Source of the DNA: Allomuricauda sp.
Lineage (GTDB): Bacteria; Bacteroidota; Bacteroidia; Flavobacteriales; Flavobacteriaceae
Reading direction: 5' to 3'
Assembly (NCBI RefSeq): GCF_013911645.1
Contig: NZ_JACESV010000001.1
Coordinates: forward strand, 806,001-870,000
DNA length: 64,000 bases
Part shown: one piece after another, positions 40,332-48,529 of the stretch
Numbering within the stretch: the first letter of the stretch is position 1
How the letters are laid out: every line of letters starts with the position of its first letter
Program-made: the position numbers and the translations under genes
Notes under the pieces: model-generated
Told to the model about the DNA's origin: nothing
Databases searched by the model: none
The model's input: the letters and a program-made list of their open reading frames with translations, nothing else

Positions 40332-42053
40332 ATGAACAAGACAGTAAATATAAATTTAGCAAATACGCTCTTCCATATAGACGACGATGCGTATAACAAG
40401 CTGAGACGGTACTTGGAATCCATAAAACGTTCCTTTTCAGGTACCAAGGGAAGCGATGAAATTATTGCCGATATAGAAGCTAGGATTGCCGAGCTCTTCC
40501 TCGAGAAAATGGAGAACGAACGGCAAGTGATCACGCATAAGGAAGTAGACCAGGTAATCGATGTTATGGGGCAGCCCGAAGATTACATGGTGGACGAGGA
40601 CATTTTTGAGGACGAACCCAAAAAGGCCTATGCAGAATCCACAGGGAAAGGCAAAAAACTGTACAGGGACATAGACCATAAATATATTGGTGGTGTATGT
40701 GCCGGTCTGGAGCATTACTTGGGCATAGACGCGCTATGGGTTAGACTCATATTCATTCTATTGGCCGTATTCACCAGTGGTTTTGGACTTATCGCCTATA
40801 TCCTACTTTGGATTTTGGTGCCCGAAGCCGCAACAACCTCCCAAAAATTGGATATGCGGGGGGAGCCCGTCAACATCAGCAATATAGAACGCAAAGTTAA
40901 AGAGGGGTTTGATGATGTTGCGGAAAAAGTAAAAAGTGTTGACTACGATAAAGTGGGCAACAAGGTCAAAAGCAGCTCCAAGACCTTTTTTGATACCATC
41001 GGGGACATTATTCTGTTCCTCTTTAAGGTATTCGGCAAGTTCATAGGCATTTTGTTGATCATCATCGGTGCATCTACATTGGTAGGATTGTTCTTTGGAC
41101 TGTTCACCGTGGGCATGTTCGATGCAGTACATGTACCTGGAATAGATTTTTATGAGATCGTCAACACCTCTGGAGCACCGGTTTGGGTGGTATCCATCTT
41201 ATTGTTCTTTGCCGTAGGGATTCCGTTCTTCTTCCTGTTATATTTAGGTTTGAAGATATTGGTGAACAACCTTAAATCCATCGGAAACATTGCCAAATTC
41301 TCCCTGTTGGGCCTTTGGTTGATTTCCGTAGGACTGTTGATTGTATTTGGAATACGCCAAGCTGCTGAGTTCTCTTATACTGGAAGTGTAAACGATAGGA
41401 CCGAACCGGCTTTGGAAATTCCTTCCGACACCTTGATTATTACAATGAAAGATGCTTACATGGAATATGACAGGGATGATATTCATTTTGGAAGGATGAC
41501 CTTTGGTTATGATGAAAATGACAACCGTGTGCTGATGTCCGACGAAGTCGATATCAAAATCAGAAAGTCGGATACCGATTCCATCAGCATTAATATTAGA
41601 AAAGATGCAGATGGTAGCTCTACTCCAGCAGCCCGTGACCGTGCAAGGAACATTGAATATACCTACACGGTTGATGGCAATGAAATTGTACTGGACAAAT
41701 ATCTGACCACCGAGACATCTAACAAAGCTAGAAACCAAGAAGTGACCATTACCATTTATGTTCCAGAAAATATGACGGTATATTTTGATGATTCCACAAG
41801 CAGATACATTGGGCGGGGAATTGACAATGACCAAGGGTTTTACAGAAGTGGTATGGCAGGGCAACACTGGTTGATGGGTGATGACGGAGAGTTGCAATGT
41901 TTGGATTGCCCAGAAGACGATGACGAGGATAGAGATGGTAACGGTAAAATCATCATCAATGAAGATGGCATTGACATCGACATTAAAGACAATCAAGATT
42001 CCTTTGAGATGAAGATCAACGAGGATGGGGTAAAAGTCAAAGCAAAAAACTAG
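40332..42053 (+). CDS. PspC domain membrane protein
   Basis: A 573-aa protein. An N-terminal helical region (1-100) resembles the HAAS-like modules found near PadR genes (FHIDDDAYNKLRRYLESIKRSF, DIEARIAELFLEK). The PspC domain follows at about 115-175 (KKLYRDIDHKYIGGVCAGLEHYLGIDALWVRLIFILLAV), then three more hydrophobic segments (about 225-345) and an extracytoplasmic Asp-rich C-terminal domain with short beta repeats. PspC proteins sense or buffer membrane stress. It shares its transcript with padR upstream and the GIN lipoproteins downstream. Confidence 0.9.
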   Translation: MNKTVNINLANTLFHIDDDAYNKLRRYLESIKRSFSGTKGSDEIIADIEARIAELFLEKMENERQVITHKEVDQVIDVMGQPEDYMVDEDIFEDEPKKAYAESTGKGKKLYRDIDHKYIGGVCAGLEHYLGIDALWVRLIFILLAVFTSGFGLIAYILLWILVPEAATTSQKLDMRGEPVNISNIERKVKEGFDDVAEKVKSVDYDKVGNKVKSSSKTFFDTIGDIILFLFKVFGKFIGILLIIIGASTLVGLFFGLFTVGMFDAVHVPGIDFYEIVNTSGAPVWVVSILLFFAVGIPFFFLLYLGLKILVNNLKSIGNIAKFSLLGLWLISVGLLIVFGIRQAAEFSYTGSVNDRTEPALEIPSDTLIITMKDAYMEYDRDDIHFGRMTFGYDENDNRVLMSDEVDIKIRKSDTDSISINIRKDADGSSTPAARDRARNIEYTYTVDGNEIVLDKYLTTETSNKARNQEVTITIYVPENMTVYFDDSTSRYIGRGIDNDQGFYRSGMAGQHWLMGDDGELQCLDCPEDDDEDRDGNGKIIINEDGIDIDIKDNQDSFEMKINEDGVKVKAKN

Positions 42054-42090
42054 ACAGGCCAGTACCCTGTAATCCTATAAAAAAATCGAC

Positions 42091-42693
42091 ATGATAAAGT
42101 TTATTTTATTACCCATAATTCTGTTCAGTCTCATTGCAGTACCGTCCTGCAAAGCACAAGACAATTCTTCTTCCGGGAACAAAGATGTTGTAAAAGAAGA
42201 GAGATCTATCCCACCTTTTAACAGTTTGATTGTTACGACAGGAGGAAACATCTATCTGCACCCTACTTCGGCAACCAAATTGCAGTTGAAAGGCAAAAAA
42301 AGTTGTGTGGAAAAGATCGATGCCGACGTTTCATCAAAAGCCTTGCACATTTCGAGCAAGGACAACCACTCAGACAACTGCCATGTCGAAATCCATATTG
42401 GGACTCCAAATTTTGATGATATTCAGTTAAGTGGAGGCGGGTCGCTCAAAATAGAGGATGGTTTTGCCCCAATAGAAATTCTCAAATGCACTGTAAAAAG
42501 TGGAGGAAATCTTGAAATGGCATCAACACCTGTCGATTCCCTGTTCGCCATCGTCTACGGAGGTGGAAAAATAACCGCACAAGTCGGCACACTCCTTAAC
42601 GGCACAGTAAAGGATGGAGGAACTATTTTTTATACAGGTAAACCTATAATCAAGTCGGATCTATCAAATGGTGGTGTAATAAAACGCAGATAA
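42091..42693 (+). CDS. GIN-domain (DUF2807) lipoprotein, first copy
   Basis: A 200-aa protein with lipobox leader MIKFILLPIILFSLIAVPSC. The GIN/DUF2807 repeat fold is seen in RSIPPFNSLIVTTGGNIYLHPTSATKLQLKGKKSCVEKI, IQLSGGGSLKIEDGF and VKSGGNLEMASTPVDSLFAIVYGGGKITAQVG. Such domains form right-handed beta-helices on the cell surface. It lies 37 nt after the PspC gene. Role unknown, probably in the envelope. Confidence 0.85.
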   Translation: MIKFILLPIILFSLIAVPSCKAQDNSSSGNKDVVKEERSIPPFNSLIVTTGGNIYLHPTSATKLQLKGKKSCVEKIDADVSSKALHISSKDNHSDNCHVEIHIGTPNFDDIQLSGGGSLKIEDGFAPIEILKCTVKSGGNLEMASTPVDSLFAIVYGGGKITAQVGTLLNGTVKDGGTIFYTGKPIIKSDLSNGGVIKRR

Positions 42694-42902
42694 ATAAAGG
42701 AAAAGGCATAAACCAAAAATTACAATTGGGGAACGATTTTCTACAATTGGGCATTTTTAAATTCCAATAACACATACAAAACAGGACATTTAAGCTGATT
42801 AATTTCAGTATCGATCACAACTAAATCATAAATCAATCAATAATAGATGCCCAGTCTAGCTGAGAGATACTCAACCAAGCTGAGCATAAAAAAACAACAA
42901 TC

Positions 42903-43625
42903 ATGACAACACTAGCAAGATTAGCAATCGCCGCACTCCTATCTCTCTTTGCATCCTCATGCATGATGGATATGAACTTCGGCAATGGAAAAACAGGCAA
43001 CGGCGAAATCGTAGAAGAAAGCCGTGATGTAAAAGAGGATTTTGACATCGTATCCGCTTCCGAAGGAATTGATGTATTCGTAACGCAAGGCTCCGATTTC
43101 AACATTTCGGTAGAGGCAGATGAGAACATTATTGACCTTATCGGAACCGATATTAAGGATGGAAGACTTAAAATCCATGCCATTGAAAACATTGGAAGAG
43201 CCACCAAGAACGTTTATGTGACCCTACCAGAAATTACGGCATTGGAGAGTTCCAGTGGTGCCGACCTTATCGCCCAAAATGTGATAAAGGCAGAAAACAT
43301 TGAACTTGACTCTAGTAGTGGTGCCGATCTACATGTAGAGGTTGTGGCGGGCGAAGTATCTGCAGATGCCAGCAGCGGTGCCGACATCAAGGTTTCTGGT
43401 CAGGCAGATGCACTGTTTGCCGACGCCAGTAGCGGTTCGGATATTAAAGCACAAGACCTGATCGTAAAAAGATGTAACGCAGATGCCAGCAGTGGTGCCG
43501 ATATTTCCGTAAATGTTTCGGAATCCTTGGTGGCAGACGCAAGCAGCGGAGCGGATATTAAATATACAGGCGAGGCAAGTGTGCAGACCAAAAAATCCGT
43601 TTCGGGAAGCGTTCGTAAATATTAA
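42903..43625 (+). CDS. GIN-domain (DUF2807) lipoprotein with SSGAD repeats
   Basis: A 240-aa protein with leader ending ASSC. The head GIN domain (DVKEDFDIVSASEGIDVFVTQGSDFNISVEA) is followed by six repeats of 18-21 residues, each starting SSGAD or SSGSD (from ESSSGADLIAQNV to DASSGADIKYTGEA). The regular spacing matches rungs of a beta-helix with a conserved turn. The upstream 210-bp gap has no named element. A hairpin terminator ends the cluster. Confidence 0.9.
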   Translation: MTTLARLAIAALLSLFASSCMMDMNFGNGKTGNGEIVEESRDVKEDFDIVSASEGIDVFVTQGSDFNISVEADENIIDLIGTDIKDGRLKIHAIENIGRATKNVYVTLPEITALESSSGADLIAQNVIKAENIELDSSSGADLHVEVVAGEVSADASSGADIKVSGQADALFADASSGSDIKAQDLIVKRCNADASSGADISVNVSESLVADASSGADIKYTGEASVQTKKSVSGSVRKY

Positions 43626-43650
43626 TCCAATTCCCTTTACATATGCAAAG

Positions 43651-43680
43651 GCCCGCTTAATTTTAGGTGGGCTTTTGTTT
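43651..43680 (+). terminator. Terminator of the GIN cluster
   Basis: GCCCGC (43651-43656) pairs with GTGGGC (43667-43672) through one G-T pair, followed by TTTTGTTT. Confidence 0.65.
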
Positions 43681-43733
43681 ATAATATGTTTGTATGAAGC
43701 CCTATATTAGCAAGACGCAATTATGGAAAACTC

Positions 43734-44744
43734 ATGCAGATAACTTTAAAAAAGTACACACTTCAACTAGCCCACACTTTCACCATTTCCAGAGAATCCA
43801 GGGATGAACAGGACACCCTTATCGTTTGTTTGTCGCTTAATGGGCAAACAGGTTATGGCGAAGCCACATCCAACCCCTATTATAAAATAACCATTGAGGG
43901 GATGATGGCCGAAATAGAAGCTGTAAGAAATCAAATTGAAGGGTACACCTTTGAAACACCTGAGAACTTTTACGAGCATTTAGAGTCCCTCAACCTCCAT
44001 AAATTTACCCTTTGCGCCTTGGATTTGGCGGCAAACGACCTTTATGGAAAACTAAAAGGAAAACCCCTTTACGAAATTTGGGGCACCAATACGGACAAGT
44101 ACCCCATCACCAATTACACCATTGGTATTGATACCATCGAGAAAATGGTGGCCAAACTCCAAAAAAAACCTTGGCCCGTTTACAAAATTAAGTTGGGAAC
44201 CTCCGACGATGTTGCCATTGTACGCGAACTCAGAAAACATACGAACAGTATTTTTCGAATTGATGCCAATTGTGCATGGGGTCCAGAAGAAACTATTAAA
44301 AATGCCCCTTTATTAAAAGAACTGGGGGTAGAATTTTTGGAACAGCCGTTGAAGGCCGATAATTGGGAGGGAATGGCCATGGTTAAAGAGCAATCCGCAC
44401 TTCCCATTATTGCCGATGAAAGCTGCATTGTGGAAAGCGATGTAGAACAATGTGGCCCTTATTTTCATGGTATCAATATTAAATTGACAAAATGTGGAGG
44501 ATTGACACCTGCCAGGCGTATGATCAAAAAAGGTAAGGAATTGGGGCTGCAACTCATGGTCGGATGTATGACGGAATCTACCGTTGGAATTTCTGCCATT
44601 GCCCAACTTTTGCCCCAGCTTGATTATGTGGACATGGATGGTGCCATGCTCCTAAAAGGTGATATTGCAAAAGGCGTGGAGATTTTGGAAAACGGTAAAG
44701 TAATTTTTCCTGAACTACCAGGAAGCGGAATAGAACTGCTATAA
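43734..44744 (+). CDS. L-Ala-D/L-Glu (dipeptide) epimerase, enolase superfamily
   Basis: A 336-aa muconate-lactonizing-type enolase superfamily enzyme. Active-site motifs: K-I-K in PVYKIKLGTSDD, metal ligands in FRIDANCAWGPEE, LEQPLKADN and PIIADESC, and the second Lys in INIKLTKCGGLTPARRM. The layout matches dipeptide epimerases that convert L-Ala-D-Glu from murein to L-Ala-L-Glu. TATGTTTG at 43685 fits the -7 consensus. The stop codon overlaps the start of the next gene by 1 nt. The NlpC/P60 lipoprotein two genes on would supply the substrate. Confidence 0.88.
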   Translation: MQITLKKYTLQLAHTFTISRESRDEQDTLIVCLSLNGQTGYGEATSNPYYKITIEGMMAEIEAVRNQIEGYTFETPENFYEHLESLNLHKFTLCALDLAANDLYGKLKGKPLYEIWGTNTDKYPITNYTIGIDTIEKMVAKLQKKPWPVYKIKLGTSDDVAIVRELRKHTNSIFRIDANCAWGPEETIKNAPLLKELGVEFLEQPLKADNWEGMAMVKEQSALPIIADESCIVESDVEQCGPYFHGINIKLTKCGGLTPARRMIKKGKELGLQLMVGCMTESTVGISAIAQLLPQLDYVDMDGAMLLKGDIAKGVEILENGKVIFPELPGSGIELL

Positions 44745-45790
44745 TGGCTTACCAAATTCAAAGTATACCCGATAGAGAGATATTGATTGATGGTAAACCA
44801 CATTTATATTTTGGGGGCACCTCCTATTTAGGTTTACAAAACTACGCCCCTTTCAAGGAGCTGTACTTAAAAAATGTCTCCAAGTATGGAATGCATTATG
44901 GTGCTTCCAGAAAATCCAATGTAAAACTGGGTGTTTACGAAGAAGCTGAAAATTATTTGGCTAACTGGGCGGGCAGTGAACGTTGTTTGACCATGTCCAG
45001 CGGTTATTTGGCGGCACAATTGGTGGTTCAGACCCTAATAGAGAAAGGACATACCGTAATTGCCGCACCATATGCCCATGCCGCACTTTGCACCAGTAGG
45101 ATAATTAAAACCAAAGGTTGGGAGGAATTGGAGCAGCTGGTATCAAAAGAAATTGCCAAAAACCAACTGATGCCCGTTGTACTTTTTGACACTATTGATT
45201 TTTCGGGTGAACAATTTCCAAATTTCAAAAGTTTAAGGAACCTCTCTTTGGATAAGGTGATTTTAATCGGAGACGATTCCCATGGCATCGGAATCGTGGG
45301 CGACAACGGAAATGGTTGTTATCGTATGCTCAAAGCTCTTCAACCCGCCAAACTTATGGTTTGTTGTTCGTTGGGCAAGGCATTGGGCATACAGGCAGGG
45401 GCTGTTTTTGGCGCTAAAGAGGACATACAAATGTTGGAATCCACTCCTTTTTATGGAGGGGCAAGCCCTGCATCTCCTGCTTTTATGGCAACGCTATTGG
45501 ATGCCAAAGAAATATATTCGGAGCGCTTGGAAAAACTTAGGGACAACTACCGTTATTTTAAATCCATACTAGAAACACCGTCCTTTTTCACCCATATGGA
45601 AGGACATCCCACTTTTGAATTCCAAAATACAGAGGTGGTATCATCTTTAAACAAAAGTGGTTTTGTTTTTACCAATTTCAATTATCCTGATGACAATGGC
45701 CCTATTGTGAGCCGTTTTGTATGGAGCGCTTATCATAAAAAAGAGGATGTGCTACAATTGGCCAATTGTTTGAACACCCTCTTGGGTTGA
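44744..45790 (+). CDS. PLP-dependent alpha-oxoamine synthase-like aminotransferase
   Basis: A 348-aa fold type I PLP enzyme resembling 8-amino-7-oxononanoate synthase/glycine C-acetyltransferase: FGGTSYLGLQNYAPFKE, HYGASRKSNVKLGVYEEAE, ILIGDDSHGIGIVGDNGNGCYRM and the PLP Lys in CCSLGKALGIQAGAVFGAKED. It is shorter than typical family members (about 390 aa) and the usual GTLSKxxG context is altered. It starts inside the stop codon of the epimerase gene, so they are translationally coupled. Its substrate is unknown; it may act on an amino acid from murein peptides. Confidence 0.82.
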   Translation: MAYQIQSIPDREILIDGKPHLYFGGTSYLGLQNYAPFKELYLKNVSKYGMHYGASRKSNVKLGVYEEAENYLANWAGSERCLTMSSGYLAAQLVVQTLIEKGHTVIAAPYAHAALCTSRIIKTKGWEELEQLVSKEIAKNQLMPVVLFDTIDFSGEQFPNFKSLRNLSLDKVILIGDDSHGIGIVGDNGNGCYRMLKALQPAKLMVCCSLGKALGIQAGAVFGAKEDIQMLESTPFYGGASPASPAFMATLLDAKEIYSERLEKLRDNYRYFKSILETPSFFTHMEGHPTFEFQNTEVVSSLNKSGFVFTNFNYPDDNGPIVSRFVWSAYHKKEDVLQLANCLNTLLG

Positions 45791-45850
45791 TCATTATATC
45801 TCATAAATTGGTTATTTTGCAAGCATTAAATAAAGTAACATTATTATTTT

Positions 45851-47053
45851 ATGAAGTTTCCATCTTTCCAAAATAATAGGGTTTACCTGTTTTTGTTGGT
45901 TGTCCTTATTTTTTCAGCCTGTAAAACAGAGCAAAGCACAGAGCCAAATAAGGTAGATCAAATGATTTCTTCCGTTCGGGAAACCTATGCCCCGGATAAG
46001 CGAGTGGCTCTTTTTGACATTCAATCAAAAGAAAATGTCAAAGGATATACCTTAACGGGCAAAACCAATCTTCCCGATGCTCTGGATGCCCTGCATCAAG
46101 AATTGGAGTCCCAACAAATTGCTTATTCGGATAGTATTGAAGTGCTCCCTGCCTCTGACTTGGAAGGTAAAATTTATGGTGTCATCAAACTTTCGGTGGC
46201 CAATTTAAGGTCTAACCCTTCGCATTCGGCCGAAATGGTTACGCAAGGGACTATGGGAATGCCCATCAATGTGTATCAAAAAGAAAGAAACTGGTATCAA
46301 ATACAAACCCCGGACAACTACTTGGGATGGGTGGATAGCGGCGGTATCGAGGTAATGAACAAAGCTGAGTTTGACGCATGGCAAGCTTCAGAAAAATTGA
46401 TCTATACAAGCACTTATGGTAAATCCCATTCGAAAGCGGACGCAACTTCAGAGGTAGTTTCTGATGTTGTAGCCGGAAACATTTTCAGTCTAATGGCAGA
46501 TGAAGACAATTTTTACCAGGTAAAATACCCTGATGGAAGAAATGCTTTTGTATCCAAATCAGAGGCATTGCCCTATATGGATTGGAAATCCACATTGCCC
46601 TTTTCCATGGAAGCTTTGGTCAAGACCTCCAAAACCATGATCGGTGTACCATATTTGTGGGGAGGGACTTCTACAAAAGGTGTTGATTGCAGTGGTTTTA
46701 CCAAAACCGTTTATTTTATGAATGGGATCATTATACCTCGTGATGCGTCTCAACAGATACATGAAGGGATTTTGGTAGATGACTCAAAGGAGTTTGACAA
46801 GCTCGTTCCAGGGGATTTGCTCTTTTTTGGAAGAAAAGCCACAGAATCAAGTCCAGAACGGGTTGTCCATGTGGGGATGTGGATTGGAAACAACGAATTC
46901 ATTCACTCAGCGGGCAATGTCCATATTAGTAGTATGGATAAAAACGCCGAAAATTTTGATGCATACAATTACAACCGCTACCTACGTACCAAGCGAATTT
47001 TAAATGAAACGGGGGAAGGGTTATTGTACCTGACCAAGGAGAATGTTTTTTAA
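45851..47053 (+). CDS. SH3 and NlpC/P60 (C40) peptidase lipoprotein
   Basis: A 400-aa lipoprotein (leader ending FSACK). Two SH3-like modules (about 110-165 and 175-235; VANLRSNPSHSAEMVTQGTMG) precede an NlpC/P60 domain. Its catalytic Cys is in VDCSGFTKTVYFMNG, the His in VVHVGMWIGNNEFIHS, with a third polar residue in HISSMDKN. Such enzymes cut the gamma-D-Glu-diaminopimelate bond of murein stem peptides and release L-Ala-D-Glu, the substrate of the epimerase encoded just upstream. A strong hairpin terminator follows. Confidence 0.9.
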   Translation: MKFPSFQNNRVYLFLLVVLIFSACKTEQSTEPNKVDQMISSVRETYAPDKRVALFDIQSKENVKGYTLTGKTNLPDALDALHQELESQQIAYSDSIEVLPASDLEGKIYGVIKLSVANLRSNPSHSAEMVTQGTMGMPINVYQKERNWYQIQTPDNYLGWVDSGGIEVMNKAEFDAWQASEKLIYTSTYGKSHSKADATSEVVSDVVAGNIFSLMADEDNFYQVKYPDGRNAFVSKSEALPYMDWKSTLPFSMEALVKTSKTMIGVPYLWGGTSTKGVDCSGFTKTVYFMNGIIIPRDASQQIHEGILVDDSKEFDKLVPGDLLFFGRKATESSPERVVHVGMWIGNNEFIHSAGNVHISSMDKNAENFDAYNYNRYLRTKRILNETGEGLLYLTKENVF

Positions 47054-47075
47054 TATTGTATGAACCTATAAATAT

Positions 47076-47109
47076 AAAGGCCATCCAAATTGGATGGCCT
47101 TTAATTTTT
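47076..47109. terminator. Bidirectional terminator
   Basis: AAAGGCCATCC pairs with GGATGGCCTTT around AAATT, with A/T flanks on both sides. It lies between the convergent C40 peptidase and SusD genes. Confidence 0.85.
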
Positions 47110-47126
47110 ATGATAAACGTGTTAAT

Positions 47127-48518
47127 TTATTGATCCCACCAAAGTGGCTTATGAATGCTGTCGTCTCCTCCAAATTGACGCTGTACCGCATCATTATAAT
47201 TGGTTTCATTGTTAAAGGCTTCGTTATCCGGATAACTTAATCTTAAAGGTACCTCAACACCATTCGGTGAGACCATGATATCAGGAAAGCCCGTTCTTCT
47301 CCATTCGGCCCAAGCTTCATAACCGAACATAAACAAATGAACCCAACGTTGAGTGGCTATTTGTTCTATAGCCATAGAATCATCATAGGTGACCCCAGGT
47401 TGCGCCAAAAATTCTGCTGCACCGTCCGTGCTTCCTGTCCATTGCAATATGGATTGCTCGACTGCCATCTCATAATAAGAAGCTGCATCTCCAGCTATCC
47501 AACTTCTTTCAGGAGTGGCAGCTTCTGCCATTGCAAAAAGGATTTGGGCATAAGTAAGCAAATGAACAGGGGCGTCCTGCGCATAAATAGCATCTCCCAA
47601 CAACGAATATTCTTCTGTTCCAATATTCTCCTCTTCACCGAAAAGCAATCCAATATATTCCCCCGAGTTTCTCGTCAAGTTTCCATAAACTGGAAGTCTG
47701 GGGTCATCAACGGGCTGCATTTCTGCAACCAGATTTTCTGTAAGGGCCCACCATTCCCTATTTTGGTTCACAATTTGTCCGTACCAATAGTTTTGGTTGT
47801 TGGCTTCTGCCAAATGCTGAAACACAAGATTATCGTCATTTGACTCCAAAACGCCATCTTCCATAGCATCATTGAATTCCGCTTGGGCTACGGCAGGTGC
47901 AACTTCCGAAAGACGGAGGGCCATAAGCATTCTAATGGAGTTCGCCAGTTTACGCCATTTTTCCATGTCTCCATTATAAATAATGTCATTGGCTATGCTA
48001 CCGCTTTCAATTAGATCTACAGCTTCCTTTAGTTCTGCAAACAAATCTTCATAAATGGATTCCTGTAAGTCATACACTGGGGTGAAATTATCAACTCCCT
48101 GTAATGCTTCTTTGTAGGGAACATCTCCCCATCGGTCGGTTATATTCCAAAAATAATAGGCTTTTAGAATCTTGGCCACCGCAATTTGATTGTTTACGGG
48201 CCCATCGTTACCATTGAGTTCCTCGGAATTCAAAACTGCTTCCAAATCTGCCAATGGACCATAATACCATCCATAAAAACTGGTACTCTGTTCAGGGTAA
48301 AGGGAAGCACCTACGTATTGGGTCTCGGCCAAGTACTGTGCCATAAATTCTCCTTGTGGGGATGAACTCAAACCTGGCAGTGAAAGTTGTGCCTGGGCAA
48401 TAAGCTGTGTTCCCGATGCCTGATTCGGAAGGTTGGGGTTCTGATTGATATCCTCATCAAAATCGCTGCAACTTACCCCTAAAAAAGCTGACAAAACTAT
48501 TATATATATCTTCTTCAT
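47127..48518 (-). CDS. SusD/RagB-family outer-membrane lipoprotein
   Basis: A 463-aa lipoprotein with leader MKKIYIIVLSAFLGVSC and the SusD-like opening SDFDEDINQNPNLPNQ. TPR-like helices follow (LADLEAVLNSEE; AVAKILKAYYFWNITDRWGDVPYKEAL) and a C-terminal WVHLFMFGYEAWAEWRRTGFP. It forms the lid over the SusC barrel encoded 11 nt upstream. The shortened form resembles the SusD_2 group, often tied to non-glycan substrates such as peptides. No glycoside hydrolase or regulator is adjacent, so the substrate is open. Confidence 0.92.
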   Translation of the reverse strand: MKKIYIIVLSAFLGVSCSDFDEDINQNPNLPNQASGTQLIAQAQLSLPGLSSSPQGEFMAQYLAETQYVGASLYPEQSTSFYGWYYGPLADLEAVLNSEELNGNDGPVNNQIAVAKILKAYYFWNITDRWGDVPYKEALQGVDNFTPVYDLQESIYEDLFAELKEAVDLIESGSIANDIIYNGDMEKWRKLANSIRMLMALRLSEVAPAVAQAEFNDAMEDGVLESNDDNLVFQHLAEANNQNYWYGQIVNQNREWWALTENLVAEMQPVDDPRLPVYGNLTRNSGEYIGLLFGEEENIGTEEYSLLGDAIYAQDAPVHLLTYAQILFAMAEAATPERSWIAGDAASYYEMAVEQSILQWTGSTDGAAEFLAQPGVTYDDSMAIEQIATQRWVHLFMFGYEAWAEWRRTGFPDIMVSPNGVEVPLRLSYPDNEAFNNETNYNDAVQRQFGGDDSIHKPLWWDQ

Positions 48519-48529
48519 CTTATATCCTT

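Noticed and set aside
41244-41996. 250-aa minus-strand ORF inside the PspC gene
   Set aside because: It lies fully antisense to a well-supported gene, has no recognisable domain and reads like a shadow frame.
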